A program made the position numbers and the translations under genes. 31,687 nt of DNA, taken from positions 1 to 31,687 of the forward strand of contig CAJTMU010000025.1 of the NCBI GenBank assembly GCA_910577365.1. The letters are read 5' to 3'. Source of the DNA: an uncultured Oscillospiraceae bacterium (GTDB taxonomy: Bacteria; Bacillota; Clostridia; Oscillospirales; Ruminococcaceae). The notes below the pieces were generated by a model. That model was not told the DNA's origin and ran no database searches. It worked only from the letters and a program-made list of their open reading frames with translations. Positions 14,101 through 21,481 of this stretch are shown here, one piece after another. Every line of letters starts with the position of its first letter. The first letter of the stretch is position 1.

Positions 14101-14397
14101 TTATGTTATCCGTCCCGAAATTTTTCGACGAGAAAGCTCGGCGTACTTTTGTTTTGTGGCTTCTCCGCCTCGTATATGGCGTTCCTTTTTGTTTTTGTCC
14201 AGCACAGCCTTGACATTCTCGTAAAGGGGCTTGTTGACCTGCGGAAGTTTTGAGGTTATGTCCTGATGCACGGTGCTTTTGCTTATCCCGAATTGTTTTG
14301 CCGCGGTTCGCACCGTGGCGTTGTGCTGTACGATATATGTTCCCAGAATAATACATCTTTCCTCGTTTTTATTGTCTTTTGAGTCGATCTTCTTCAA
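14101..14397 (-). CDS. spoIIID: Sporulation transcriptional regulator SpoIIID
   Basis: A 98-residue homologue of SpoIIID, the mother-cell regulator that switches genes in the sigma-E and sigma-K programmes. The recognition region is very typical: TVRTAAKQFGISKSTVHQD (about residues 28-46) is the helix-turn-helix, followed by the conserved LDKNKKERHIRGGEATKQKY. The start appears to be TTG at 14397, since no ATG lies in frame ahead of the conserved part; GGGGGTG about 12 bases upstream is a weak ribosome site. It is the first sign that the organism makes spores. It is transcribed toward the secreted-protein gene. Confidence 0.96.
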   Translation of the reverse strand: MKKIDSKDNKNEERCIILGTYIVQHNATVRTAAKQFGISKSTVHQDITSKLPQVNKPLYENVKAVLDKNKKERHIRGGEATKQKYAELSRRKISGRIT

Positions 14398-14555
14398 AGG
14401 AATCTACACCCCCGTTATGTATTTGTATTTAAACTTTTCCTTTTTTGTAAATAATATGTTTCTTTGGCGCGGAATATGATTGTTTGCGTCGCGGCGGTAT
14501 TTGTCCTTTTTTAACGGCTTTAAATCAATTTTTAGTCAATATATTGTTTTATACC

Positions 14556-14584
14556 TTGACATTTGATACCAAAAGTTGTATAAT
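14556..14584 (+). promoter_or_regulatory. Consensus promoter of the PLP-enzyme operon
   Basis: TTGACA (14556-14561), a 17-base spacer and TATAAT (14579-14584), a perfect consensus. The 10-mer TTGTATAATT occurs twice in tandem (14577-14586 and 14590-14599), giving a second possible -10 box. Confidence 0.92.
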
Positions 14585-14616
14585 TATTTTGTATAATTGT
14601 ATTATAGGAGTGTGTC

Positions 14617-15867
14617 ATGTCTTTTTTTGACTTTTCGCAGAAAATAATTTCCGCTGCCGAAGAAGCAGAGAGGCTTTGCAGGCTGCGTTTTGAGGAGCTT
14701 GATGGGCTTGCGGAGTATAATGGGCAGCGTGTATTAAAGGCTTTTATAGATAACAGGATAAGTGATATCCATATGAAGGGAACAAACGGCTACGGCTACG
14801 GTGACGATGGCAGAGATAAGCTGGACGCGGTTTTCGCGCAGGTGCTGGGCGCGGAAGACGCGCTTGTGCGCCATAATTTCGTGAACGGAACACATGCGCT
14901 TACCACCGCGCTTTTTGGCATACTCCGCCCTCATGACACGCTGCTTTCGGTCACGGGAATGCCGTATGATACCATGCAGGAGGTTATTCTCGGTGAGAAT
15001 TGCGGTTCGCTGAGGGACTTCGGGGTTAATTTCGGCATGATACCGCTGCTTCCCGACGGTACGCCCAATTATGAGAATATCACCAAACGCGCTCCCGAGG
15101 CTAAGTTGTGTTATATTCAGCGTTCGCGTGGCTATTCGCTGCGCCCGTCTCTCAATATCGCGGCGATATCCGAAATTATCAAGGCTATCCGAGCGGGAAA
15201 CCGCGACTGCATTATCATGGTAGACAATTGCTACGGGGAGCTTGTGGAGGATAAAGAGCCGACAGCCGTCGGCGCAGATCTGATAGTGGGAAGCCTGATA
15301 AAAAATCTCGGCGGCGGAATCGCCGAAACAGGCGGCTATATCGCGGGAACGTCCAAAGCGGTGGAGCTTTGTTCATATCGGCTGACTACCCCCGGGACCG
15401 GCAAGGAGGTAGGCGCTACGCTTAATCAGCTTCGCGGTATGTATCTGGGACTGTTCCACGCGCCGGAGGCGGTCTGCGCGTCGCTCAAGACGTCGGTATT
15501 TGCTGCTGCATTCTTTGAGCTGCTTGGATTCGAGGCGTTCCCGAAATACGATGAAAAGCGGACGGATATCATCGCGGCGCTTAAGCTTGGCGGGGAAAAG
15601 CAGCTTATTGCCTTTTGCGAGGGTATCCAGAGCGGATCTCCCGTGGACAGCTTTGCTGCTCCTGAGCCATGGGATATGCCTGGGTATGACAGCAAGGTCA
15701 TCATGGCGGCAGGCGCGTTTACAATGGGCGCTTCGATAGAGCTTTCCGCCGACGCTCCGCTCCGTGAGCCATATGCCGTGTGGCTTCAGGGCGGGCTGAC
15801 ATATCCCACGGGAAAGACGGGAATAATGCTTGCGGCGCAGCGTATGACTGAAAAGGGTCTGATATGA
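14617..15867 (+). CDS. PLP-dependent enzyme, YnbB/aluminium-resistance family
   Basis: A 416-residue pyridoxal-phosphate enzyme of the family annotated as methionine gamma-lyase/aluminium resistance protein (YnbB of Bacillus). The Schiff-base Lys is in VGSLIKNLGGGIAETGGYIAG (about residues 228-248), preceded by the cofactor-binding Asp in CIIMVDNCYGELVE. HNFVNGTHAL near residue 88 and SVTGMPYDT are also typical. Reactions are presumed to be eliminations on sulphur amino acids, but the physiological role is not settled. AGGAG at 14606-14610 sets ATG 14617. The stop overlaps the next start (ATGA). Confidence 0.92.
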   Translation: MSFFDFSQKIISAAEEAERLCRLRFEELDGLAEYNGQRVLKAFIDNRISDIHMKGTNGYGYGDDGRDKLDAVFAQVLGAEDALVRHNFVNGTHALTTALFGILRPHDTLLSVTGMPYDTMQEVILGENCGSLRDFGVNFGMIPLLPDGTPNYENITKRAPEAKLCYIQRSRGYSLRPSLNIAAISEIIKAIRAGNRDCIIMVDNCYGELVEDKEPTAVGADLIVGSLIKNLGGGIAETGGYIAGTSKAVELCSYRLTTPGTGKEVGATLNQLRGMYLGLFHAPEAVCASLKTSVFAAAFFELLGFEAFPKYDEKRTDIIAALKLGGEKQLIAFCEGIQSGSPVDSFAAPEPWDMPGYDSKVIMAAGAFTMGASIELSADAPLREPYAVWLQGGLTYPTGKTGIMLAAQRMTEKGLI

Positions 15868-16388
15868 AAAAGTTCATGTACACCGTTTCAGGAGTATCAC
15901 TTGTGCTGATGTTCGTTTTTTTCGGGCTGACGGCGGGAACGGAAAAAAGAATATTTCTGACTTTTGGGATAACTGCGCTGACTGTATGCTACCACTTTAC
16001 CATACGTCTTGCGGTGGGCAATATCGCTGATCTCTTTAAATTTAACTGTCGACTGAAATGGTTTGCGCCGCTGCCTTTTGAGGAAAACCTTTATAAAAAG
16101 CTTAGGGTAAGGCGGTGGAAGGAGTATCTCCCCACATATGACGAGGAGCTGTATTCACTCAAATCAAACAGCCTGATTGACGTTGCCTCGGAAACCTGCC
16201 GCTCGGAGGCAGTACATGAAATAAATATTTTGGCAAGCCTTGCGGCAATGCTTTTCGCGGTGTTGTTTGACAACTTCTGGGTATTCTGTATTACTTCGGT
16301 GCTGGGCGCGGCAGTTGATTTAGCTTTTGTAATAGTTCAGCGCTATAATCGACCCCGCCTGTTAAGGGTATGCGGGAGGAAAAAATGA
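15864..16388 (+). CDS. CrtO-like acyltransferase family membrane protein
   Basis: A 174-residue membrane protein with hydrophobic helices near residues 8-24, 30-47, 112-130 and 132-150. The motif RRWKEYLPTY (about residue 84), the ETCRSEAVHEINI segment and the C-terminal VQRYNRPRLLRV match what I recall of the glycosyl-4,4'-diaponeurosporenoate acyltransferase (CrtO) family. No carotenoid genes are nearby, so the substrate is probably something else. It overlaps both neighbours by four bases (ATGA), indicating tight translational coupling. Confidence 0.72.
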   Translation: MKKFMYTVSGVSLVLMFVFFGLTAGTEKRIFLTFGITALTVCYHFTIRLAVGNIADLFKFNCRLKWFAPLPFEENLYKKLRVRRWKEYLPTYDEELYSLKSNSLIDVASETCRSEAVHEINILASLAAMLFAVLFDNFWVFCITSVLGAAVDLAFVIVQRYNRPRLLRVCGRKK

Positions 16389-16882
16389 TGGAGATATTGT
16401 TGGCTCATCTCTCCGACGCGGAGGAAATAGCGGAGATATATCGCTCTCTTATAGGTATGCCGGGCTGCACATGGGATGATACCTATCCTACAATTGATTT
16501 TGTGCGCGGTGATATAGAGAAAAAATCTCTATATAAGGTGACGGACGGCGATACGATAGCGGCTTGCGCCTATCTAGGAGATTTTGAGGAGATTGAGCGG
16601 CCCGAATGCTTCAACACCTCCGTTAGCTGTCTTGGAGAATTTTCAAGGGTGGCGGTCAGAAGGGAATATCACCGCCGCGGCATAGCGCAGTATCTGCTGG
16701 AGCATCTCATAAAAGAAGCGCCGAAACGCGGCTATGACGGCATAGCGCTGCTTGTGGGTACGGAAAATCATTCCGCCATGGCGTTGTATGAGAAAATAGG
16801 GTTTAAACGCTGCGGAAGCGGAAATTTATATGAAACGGACTGGCATTTCTACGAGTATATATTGAAAGGGACAAAGCGATGA
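16385..16882 (+). CDS. GNAT family N-acetyltransferase
   Basis: A 165-residue GCN5-related acetyltransferase. Motif A is FSRVAVRREYHRRGIAQYLLEHL (about residues 87-109, with R-R-G-I-A), followed by GIALLVGTENHSAMALYEKIGF, the usual motif B. Two adjacent ATGs (16385 and 16388) follow GGGAGGA; the first overlaps the upstream stop as ATGA, while the second has slightly better spacing. It overlaps yloC by four bases. The substrate is unknown. Confidence 0.9.
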   Translation: MMEILLAHLSDAEEIAEIYRSLIGMPGCTWDDTYPTIDFVRGDIEKKSLYKVTDGDTIAACAYLGDFEEIERPECFNTSVSCLGEFSRVAVRREYHRRGIAQYLLEHLIKEAPKRGYDGIALLVGTENHSAMALYEKIGFKRCGSGNLYETDWHFYEYILKGTKR

Positions 16883-17757
16883 TTAAAAGCATGACGGGCT
16901 TCGGAAGAGGTCACGACGTTCTGAACGGAAGAGATATAACGGTGGAGATACGCGCGGTGAATCACAGATATTTTGAGTTCAGCGCAAGGCTTCCGCGCAG
17001 CATGAATTTCGCGGAGGAGAAGCTGAAATCCCTGCTTCAGGGCAAGGTGAACCGCGGAAAGACCGAGGTGAGCGTTCTGGTGTACAACACGGGCGCGAAT
17101 GACGAAAAGATATCAGTTAACACCGAAGTGGTGGGCGGTTATGTGGAGGCTCTGCGTTCCGTAAAGGAGCGATTTGAGCTTATTGATGATTTGGCGCTGA
17201 GCAATATTCTCCGTATACCCGACGCGCTGAATGTTGTCAAGGAGGAAACGGACGAGGAGCAGCTCTGGGCGGATATAAAGTCGGTGGCGGAGCAGGCTCT
17301 GGAGAAATTTATCGCCATGAGGGAGACCGAGGGCGAGCGCATGAAGGCGGATATTCTGTCAAGACTGGAAACCATCGAGGGCTGGGTTGGATTTGTTGAG
17401 AGCCGCTCTCCGATCATTGTCGAGGACTACCGCAAAAAGCTGTATGACAGAATGTGCGAGGTGCTTGACGGCAAGAGTGTCGACGAAAATAGGATACTTC
17501 TGGAGGCAGGGATATTCTCCGAGAAAATTGCCGTTGACGAGGAAACGGTCCGTCTGCGCAGCCATATAAAGCAGTTCCGCGATATGCTGGAGAGCAGCGA
17601 GGCGGTGGGCAGAAAGCTGGATTTTCTCGTGCAGGAGATGAACCGCGAAACAAACACGATAGGCTCTAAGGTTCAGGATATAGAGGTTACAAGGATAGTC
17701 GTCGACCAGAAAAGCGAGATAGAAAAGATACGCGAGCAGATACAGAATATCGAATGA
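16879..17757 (+). CDS. yloC: YicC/YloC family endoribonuclease
   Basis: A 292-residue protein of the YicC/YloC family, normal in length, which is known as an endoribonuclease. The N terminus MIKSMTGFGRG is diagnostic, followed by EIRAVNHRYFEFSARLPR and, near the C terminus, GRKLDFLVQEMNRETNTIGSKVQDIE (about residues 248-273), the most conserved part. In many Firmicutes it precedes a gmk/rpoZ cluster, but here it is followed by a GNAT gene. Confidence 0.96.
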   Translation: MIKSMTGFGRGHDVLNGRDITVEIRAVNHRYFEFSARLPRSMNFAEEKLKSLLQGKVNRGKTEVSVLVYNTGANDEKISVNTEVVGGYVEALRSVKERFELIDDLALSNILRIPDALNVVKEETDEEQLWADIKSVAEQALEKFIAMRETEGERMKADILSRLETIEGWVGFVESRSPIIVEDYRKKLYDRMCEVLDGKSVDENRILLEAGIFSEKIAVDEETVRLRSHIKQFRDMLESSEAVGRKLDFLVQEMNRETNTIGSKVQDIEVTRIVVDQKSEIEKIREQIQNIE

Positions 17758-17784
17758 TAATTTGACGAATGGCGGGGAACGGAC

Positions 17785-18219
17785 ATGGTGCGAAAAGCGG
17801 AGATGGGCGATACGGAAATACTTGCGGAGCTGGCGGCGCTGCTGTGGAAAAGCAGTTCCGCTGATGAGCTGCACGCCGAGTTTTCGGCAATTATTTCCGA
17901 GGATAACGTGCGATTTTTTATAAAGTATGAGGAGGATATCCCCGTCGGTTTCGCGCAGTGCGTATTGCGGCATGATTATGTCGAGGGAACGAAAACGACC
18001 CCCGTCGGCTATCTGGAGGGTATCTTTATAAAGGACGGCTATCGCCGCAGGGGATATGCGAGGGAGCTTTTGGCGGAGTGCGAGGCGTGGGCAAGGCAAA
18101 AGGGCTGCCGTGAGTTTGCGGGCGATTGTGAAATGGACAATATAAGCAGCTTTCGGTTTCATAAAGCCATGAATTTTATCGAAGCAAACAGAATTATCTG
18201 TTTTGTCAAGACGCTGTAA
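17785..18219 (+). CDS. GNAT acetyltransferase resembling aminoglycoside 6'-N-acetyltransferase
   Basis: A 144-residue acetyltransferase. The stretch GYLEGIFIKDGYRRRGYARELL (split across residues 73-94), then CEAWARQKGCREFAGDC and FHKAMNFIEANRIICFVK at the end, follows the AAC(6')-I pattern of chromosomal aminoglycoside acetyltransferases. Many such homologues have no role in resistance, so substrate use is not proved by sequence. GGGGAACGG precedes ATG 17785, 27 bases after yloC. It is probably the last gene of the run that starts at 14617. Confidence 0.85.
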   Translation: MVRKAEMGDTEILAELAALLWKSSSADELHAEFSAIISEDNVRFFIKYEEDIPVGFAQCVLRHDYVEGTKTTPVGYLEGIFIKDGYRRRGYARELLAECEAWARQKGCREFAGDCEMDNISSFRFHKAMNFIEANRIICFVKTL

Positions 18220-18266
18220 AATCATACGGCGGAATATGCCGTCGGGGAATACCGAGCGAGGTTATA

Positions 18267-19505
18267 ATGATATTTGACGAATATATAACACAGCCCAAGC
18301 GATTTGAGAAATATATGCCGGTAAGCAGGTCGCTCAGCACGGTTACAAAGGAGCAAGCCTACGAGGATCTATCCGAGCTGATTTATCTGATAAACAATCG
18401 TTATTGCGGAAAAGAATACTGGGAAAATCAAGGAATAAATTTTGACGCATGCTATGATGAAATATCTGGCTTTATTTCTTCGGTTGATGAAATATATATA
18501 AGCGACTTTTGCAGGAAAATTCATTTCAGCTTTAACAAGGGCATTGTTGATAATCACTTTTCCTTTGCCTCGCCTTTGACCGGCCGCTTGGGCTTTTCGA
18601 AGCAATATTCGGCTTATTTTACGGATTTTGTCGTTGAAAAGAAGGACAATGTTTACAGTGTAATTAAGAGTGATGATAAAACGGTTAAAATCGGCTCCCA
18701 TGTCAGCGGGGATAATTGCTTTTATAAAACGCTTTCGCCGAAAAACAGGGAATTGTTTTTGGTTGGTCACCGCTCATTCGATGCCGTAAAATCAATTCGG
18801 CTGTATATTGACGATAAACCTCGGGAAGTTTCCGTTCATAGGTGCAGAGCGATCCAAAAGAATGAACAGTTTGACGTATGTATGCAGTTTACGACAAAAA
18901 ATTCTGTCAATGTTTATCGTTCAAACTGCTGCGATTATGTGAACGGATTAAACGAGCAGACCGATTTTATCGCGTTGGGCGAAAAGCATAGAAATGACAA
19001 GGTTCTGGTGTTGGACTATTTATCAAATCAAGGCGGATATAACAGAATAACGCGGGAGTTTATTAAGGGTTTAAACGATTATGTGCATTGTGAGGAGAAT
19101 TGCGCAGCGTTAATATCTCCGGTAACGGAAAACAAGGATTGCTTTCGTGAATGGATCATAGAAAAATCACAGCCTTACAATCCTGAATTGGGAAAATTTG
19201 ACGGAACATTGGTCATGCTTATCAACGGCGATACGGCATCCTCTGGAGAAACCGCGATTTTGTATGCCAAAAGCTTAAGGCACTTCATTCTTATAGGCGA
19301 AAATTCGATGGGCTGCAACACTTTCGGAAATGTGGCAAGTTATTCTTTAAAACATTCAAAAATTATAGCGCGGATTCCAAACACGCTCAATTTATGCACT
19401 AACCCTGATGATTGTGTCGAGGGAAAAGGGTTTGCTCCCGATTTTTGGGTAGACAGCGCTGATGTGCAGGGTGAAGTGCTGTCATGGATAAGGGAAAATT
19501 ACTGA
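18267..19505 (+). CDS. S41 peptidase-like protein, tricorn-type core
   Basis: A 412-residue protein with a C-terminal S41-like core. The oxyanion-side segment VLDYLSNQGGYNR is a variant of D-x-RGN-x-GG. The nucleophile segment NGDTASSGET keeps the catalytic Ser (Ser325). As in tricorn-type members there is no Lys 25 residues later (Cys350 instead). A possible His motif is DNHFSF near residue 95. No signal peptide is visible. Its codons are clearly more AT-rich than those of its neighbours, which suggests later acquisition. ATG 18267 has GCGAGG 5 bases upstream. It is only distantly similar to the S41-like gene at 1881. Confidence 0.78.
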   Translation: MIFDEYITQPKRFEKYMPVSRSLSTVTKEQAYEDLSELIYLINNRYCGKEYWENQGINFDACYDEISGFISSVDEIYISDFCRKIHFSFNKGIVDNHFSFASPLTGRLGFSKQYSAYFTDFVVEKKDNVYSVIKSDDKTVKIGSHVSGDNCFYKTLSPKNRELFLVGHRSFDAVKSIRLYIDDKPREVSVHRCRAIQKNEQFDVCMQFTTKNSVNVYRSNCCDYVNGLNEQTDFIALGEKHRNDKVLVLDYLSNQGGYNRITREFIKGLNDYVHCEENCAALISPVTENKDCFREWIIEKSQPYNPELGKFDGTLVMLINGDTASSGETAILYAKSLRHFILIGENSMGCNTFGNVASYSLKHSKIIARIPNTLNLCTNPDDCVEGKGFAPDFWVDSADVQGEVLSWIRENY

Positions 19506-19554
19506 TTATAAGTTGCAGTATTTCGGAAAAATATAGTAAAATATGAAAAAACTA

Positions 19555-19583
19555 TTGACAAATCGCTCCGAAAGTAATATAAT
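19555..19583 (+). promoter_or_regulatory. Promoter of the FMN riboswitch-ribU transcript
   Basis: TTGACA (19555-19560), a 17-base spacer and TATAAT (19578-19583), perfect consensus. A small hairpin GCAAGT-TGAA-ACTTGC (19589-19604) follows at the 5' end of the RNA. Confidence 0.93.
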
Positions 19584-19617
19584 ATTATTGCAAGTTGAAA
19601 CTTGCGAAAATATTTTA

Positions 19618-19764
<147 letters not shown>

Positions 19765-19783
19765 ACAAATAGCGATATTTGCC

Positions 19784-19832
19784 CCCGCAGAGCCTGCCGA
19801 TATGCGATAATTGTCGGCACGCCGCGGGTTTT
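19784..19832 (+). terminator. Riboswitch expression-platform terminator
   Basis: Outer stem CCCGC (19784-19788) with GCGGG (19824-19828), inner stem TGCCGA (19795-19800) with TCGGCA (19814-19819), then TTTTCTGTTT. This fits transcription attenuation when FMN is bound. Confidence 0.85.
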
Positions 19833-19857
19833 CTGTTTCCCCGGGGAAAGGGTCATT

Positions 19858-20475
19858 ATGGAAAACACAGTTAAGCAGGAAAAAAGGCTCGATGTTAAGC
19901 GCATGGTATTTACTGCGCTGATGGCGGCGCTTTCAGTGGTGCTGTCGGAGTTTGTTCATTTTAAGCTGCCGATAATGCCAAGCTTTATTACTTTTGATTT
20001 CTCCGACGTGCCCGCGCTGCTGGCTTCTCTTACAATGGGGCCGCTTTCGGGTATAGCCGTGTGCCTTATCAAGAACCTTGAGGGGCTGTTCGCGACCAGC
20101 ACGGGCGGAGTAGGGGAGCTTTCCAACTTTATTTTGGGCGTATGCTTGGTTCTGCCCGCGGGAATTGTCGCCAAAAAGACGCAGAAATATTCTGCCGTTA
20201 TTCTCTCCTGCCTTGGCGGCGCTGTGCTCATGGGGCTTGTAAGCATTGTGTCCAACTATTTTATCGTGTACCCCATTTACACTGCAATAATGCCCATGGA
20301 CGTTATAATAGGAATGTACAAGGCTATTCTGCCGAGCGCTGACAGCCTGCTGAAATGTCTTGTTATCTTTAATTTACCTTTTACCTTTGTAAAGGGACTT
20401 TGCGCGGCGATAGTTTCCGTGCCGCTGTACAAACGGCTTCGCCCGATATTCAATACATACCGCAGATATAGCTGA
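19858..20475 (+). CDS. ribU: ECF transporter S component for riboflavin
   Basis: A 205-residue integral membrane S component of an energy-coupling factor transporter, six predicted helices. It binds riboflavin and works with the shared EcfT/EcfA module encoded elsewhere. The N-terminal RMVFTALMAALSVVLSEFVHFKLP and then SFITFDFSDVPALLASLTMGP and LIKNLEGLF match the RibU subfamily. The upstream FMN riboswitch makes the substrate assignment firm. AAAGGG lies 5 bases ahead of ATG 19858. It is probably co-transcribed with the DUF5662-like gene. Confidence 0.96.
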   Translation: MENTVKQEKRLDVKRMVFTALMAALSVVLSEFVHFKLPIMPSFITFDFSDVPALLASLTMGPLSGIAVCLIKNLEGLFATSTGGVGELSNFILGVCLVLPAGIVAKKTQKYSAVILSCLGGAVLMGLVSIVSNYFIVYPIYTAIMPMDVIIGMYKAILPSADSLLKCLVIFNLPFTFVKGLCAAIVSVPLYKRLRPIFNTYRRYS

Positions 20476-20513
20476 CGGCGGCGCGGCGGGCTGAAAGGAG
20501 TGCCAATGAGGCT

Positions 20514-21059
20514 GTGAAGCTGAAAAACTTTATAGGTCATTTCCTGACAATAACCCGTCATCGCCATAAGGTGATAGCCCATTGTAAAAAGGCGGGGATA
20601 CTGTGGCGGGGACTGAGGCACGATCTGTCGAAATATTCCCCCGCGGAGTTTCTGCCAGGGGTAAAATACTATCAAGGGACGCGCAGTCCCAACGAGGGTG
20701 AGCGTGACGTTTACGGTTTCTCTTTGGCATGGATGCACCACAAGGGGCGCAATAAACATCACTTTGAATACTGGACGGATTATTACCCGCCCACAAAGAC
20801 CGTTCAGCCCGTTAAGATGCCGCTCAGGTATGTCGCGGAGATGTTCTGCGACAGGGTGGCTGCGGGAAAGATATATCAGGGTGATAGATATACCGACCGC
20901 TCTCCGCTGGATTATTTTCTCGGCGCGAAAAGCCGACGCGTGATACACCCCGAGACTTCGGAGCTTATAGAGAGCCTGCTGACCATGCTTGCAGAAAAGG
21001 GCGAGGAAGAAACTTTCGCGTATCTGCGTGGTTTGGTAAAAGCGGGAAAAGAATATTGA
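20514..21059 (+). CDS. DUF5662-like conserved protein
   Basis: A 181-residue soluble protein that I place, from memory, in the DUF5662 family. It is His-rich: ITRHRHKVIAHC near residue 12, GLRHDLSKYSPAEF near 33, WMHHKGRNKHHFEYW near 74. This suggests a metal-binding helical fold of the HD kind, but no activity is established. The start is unusual. AAAGGAG (20494-20500) is followed at good spacing by ATG 20506, which runs ATG AGG CTG TGA only. The long frame begins with GTG 20514, overlapping that stop. Either there is a three-codon mini-ORF with re-initiation, or a two-base change has broken the original start. Confidence 0.75.
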   Translation: MKLKNFIGHFLTITRHRHKVIAHCKKAGILWRGLRHDLSKYSPAEFLPGVKYYQGTRSPNEGERDVYGFSLAWMHHKGRNKHHFEYWTDYYPPTKTVQPVKMPLRYVAEMFCDRVAAGKIYQGDRYTDRSPLDYFLGAKSRRVIHPETSELIESLLTMLAEKGEEETFAYLRGLVKAGKEY

Positions 21060-21070
21060 AAAATATCCGG

Positions 21071-21111
21071 TAAATGCCATATGCTTTCAATTAGGAAGCA
21101 TATGGCATTTA
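21071..21111 (+). terminator. Long hairpin after the DUF5662-like gene
   Basis: A perfect 16-bp stem (21071-21086 with 21096-21111, core ATGCCATATGCTT) and a 9-base loop, 12 bases after the stop codon. Only a weak T stretch lies at its 3' side, so it may act as a processing or stability element rather than a true terminator. Confidence 0.6.
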
Positions 21112-21162
21112 TAGCTTGTAGAAAAAGCTTATATGCCACATAACGTCGTCGCATGAAATTTC

Positions 21163-21270
21163 AAAAAGTGTCAGAATTAGCTTCGCAAATTCTGACACTT
21201 TTCCGCAATCGCGCATAGTGAGCGAAGCGAACGGAGCGTGCTTGCGGAAATTTTAAAATTTTTTTAATAA
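21163..21270. repeat. Dispersed structured repeat, copy 2
   Basis: Two joined hairpins. The first is a perfect 15-bp stem, AAAAGTGTCAGAATT (21164-21178) with AATTCTGACACTTTT (21188-21202), capped by AGCTTCGCA, itself a GC-TTC-GC mini-stem. The second is bounded by TTTCCGCAA (21200-21208) and TTGCGGAAA (21242-21250), overlapping the end of the first. A T-rich tail follows. It matches 9109-9215, ungapped at a constant offset of 12054 as far as 21254. No reading frame fits it. It could be a non-autonomous mobile element, a REP-like sequence or a structured RNA. Confidence 0.8.
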
Positions 21271-21302
21271 TCCTCCTTAGGTTAACATTTATATATAGAT
21301 TG

Positions 21303-21341
21303 AAATTTCGTATGCTTTTTAAACGGAAGTATACGGAATTT
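21303..21341 (+). other. Imperfect hairpin upstream of the chemoreceptor promoter
   Basis: AAATTTCGTATGCTT (21303-21317) can pair in RNA with AAGTATACGGAATTT (21327-21341), 15 pairs including two G-U wobbles. As DNA it is an imperfect inverted repeat 25 bases ahead of the -35 box, so it may instead be a regulator site. The gap 21060-21481 holds no gene. Confidence 0.5.
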
Positions 21342-21366
21342 AATCGTAAAAAAATTCCTTTATGGG

Positions 21367-21395
21367 TTGACATTTTTTCCATATAGTGATATACT
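21367..21395 (+). promoter_or_regulatory. Promoter of the chemoreceptor gene
   Basis: TTGACA (21367-21372), a 17-base spacer and TATACT (21390-21395). A further TATAAT at 21401 has no matching -35. Confidence 0.85.
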
Positions 21396-21481
21396 TTTGT
21401 TATAATATTTTTTAGTGGGCGGACTTAAACGGAAAAATCTCACAAGAAAGCAAAATTTGTCTTTGAAAGGACGCGATAGAA

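Noticed and set aside
20277..21080. 267-codon minus-strand frame opposite ribU and the DUF5662-like gene
   Set aside because: Shadow frame without recognisable domains; ribU is certain on the plus strand.
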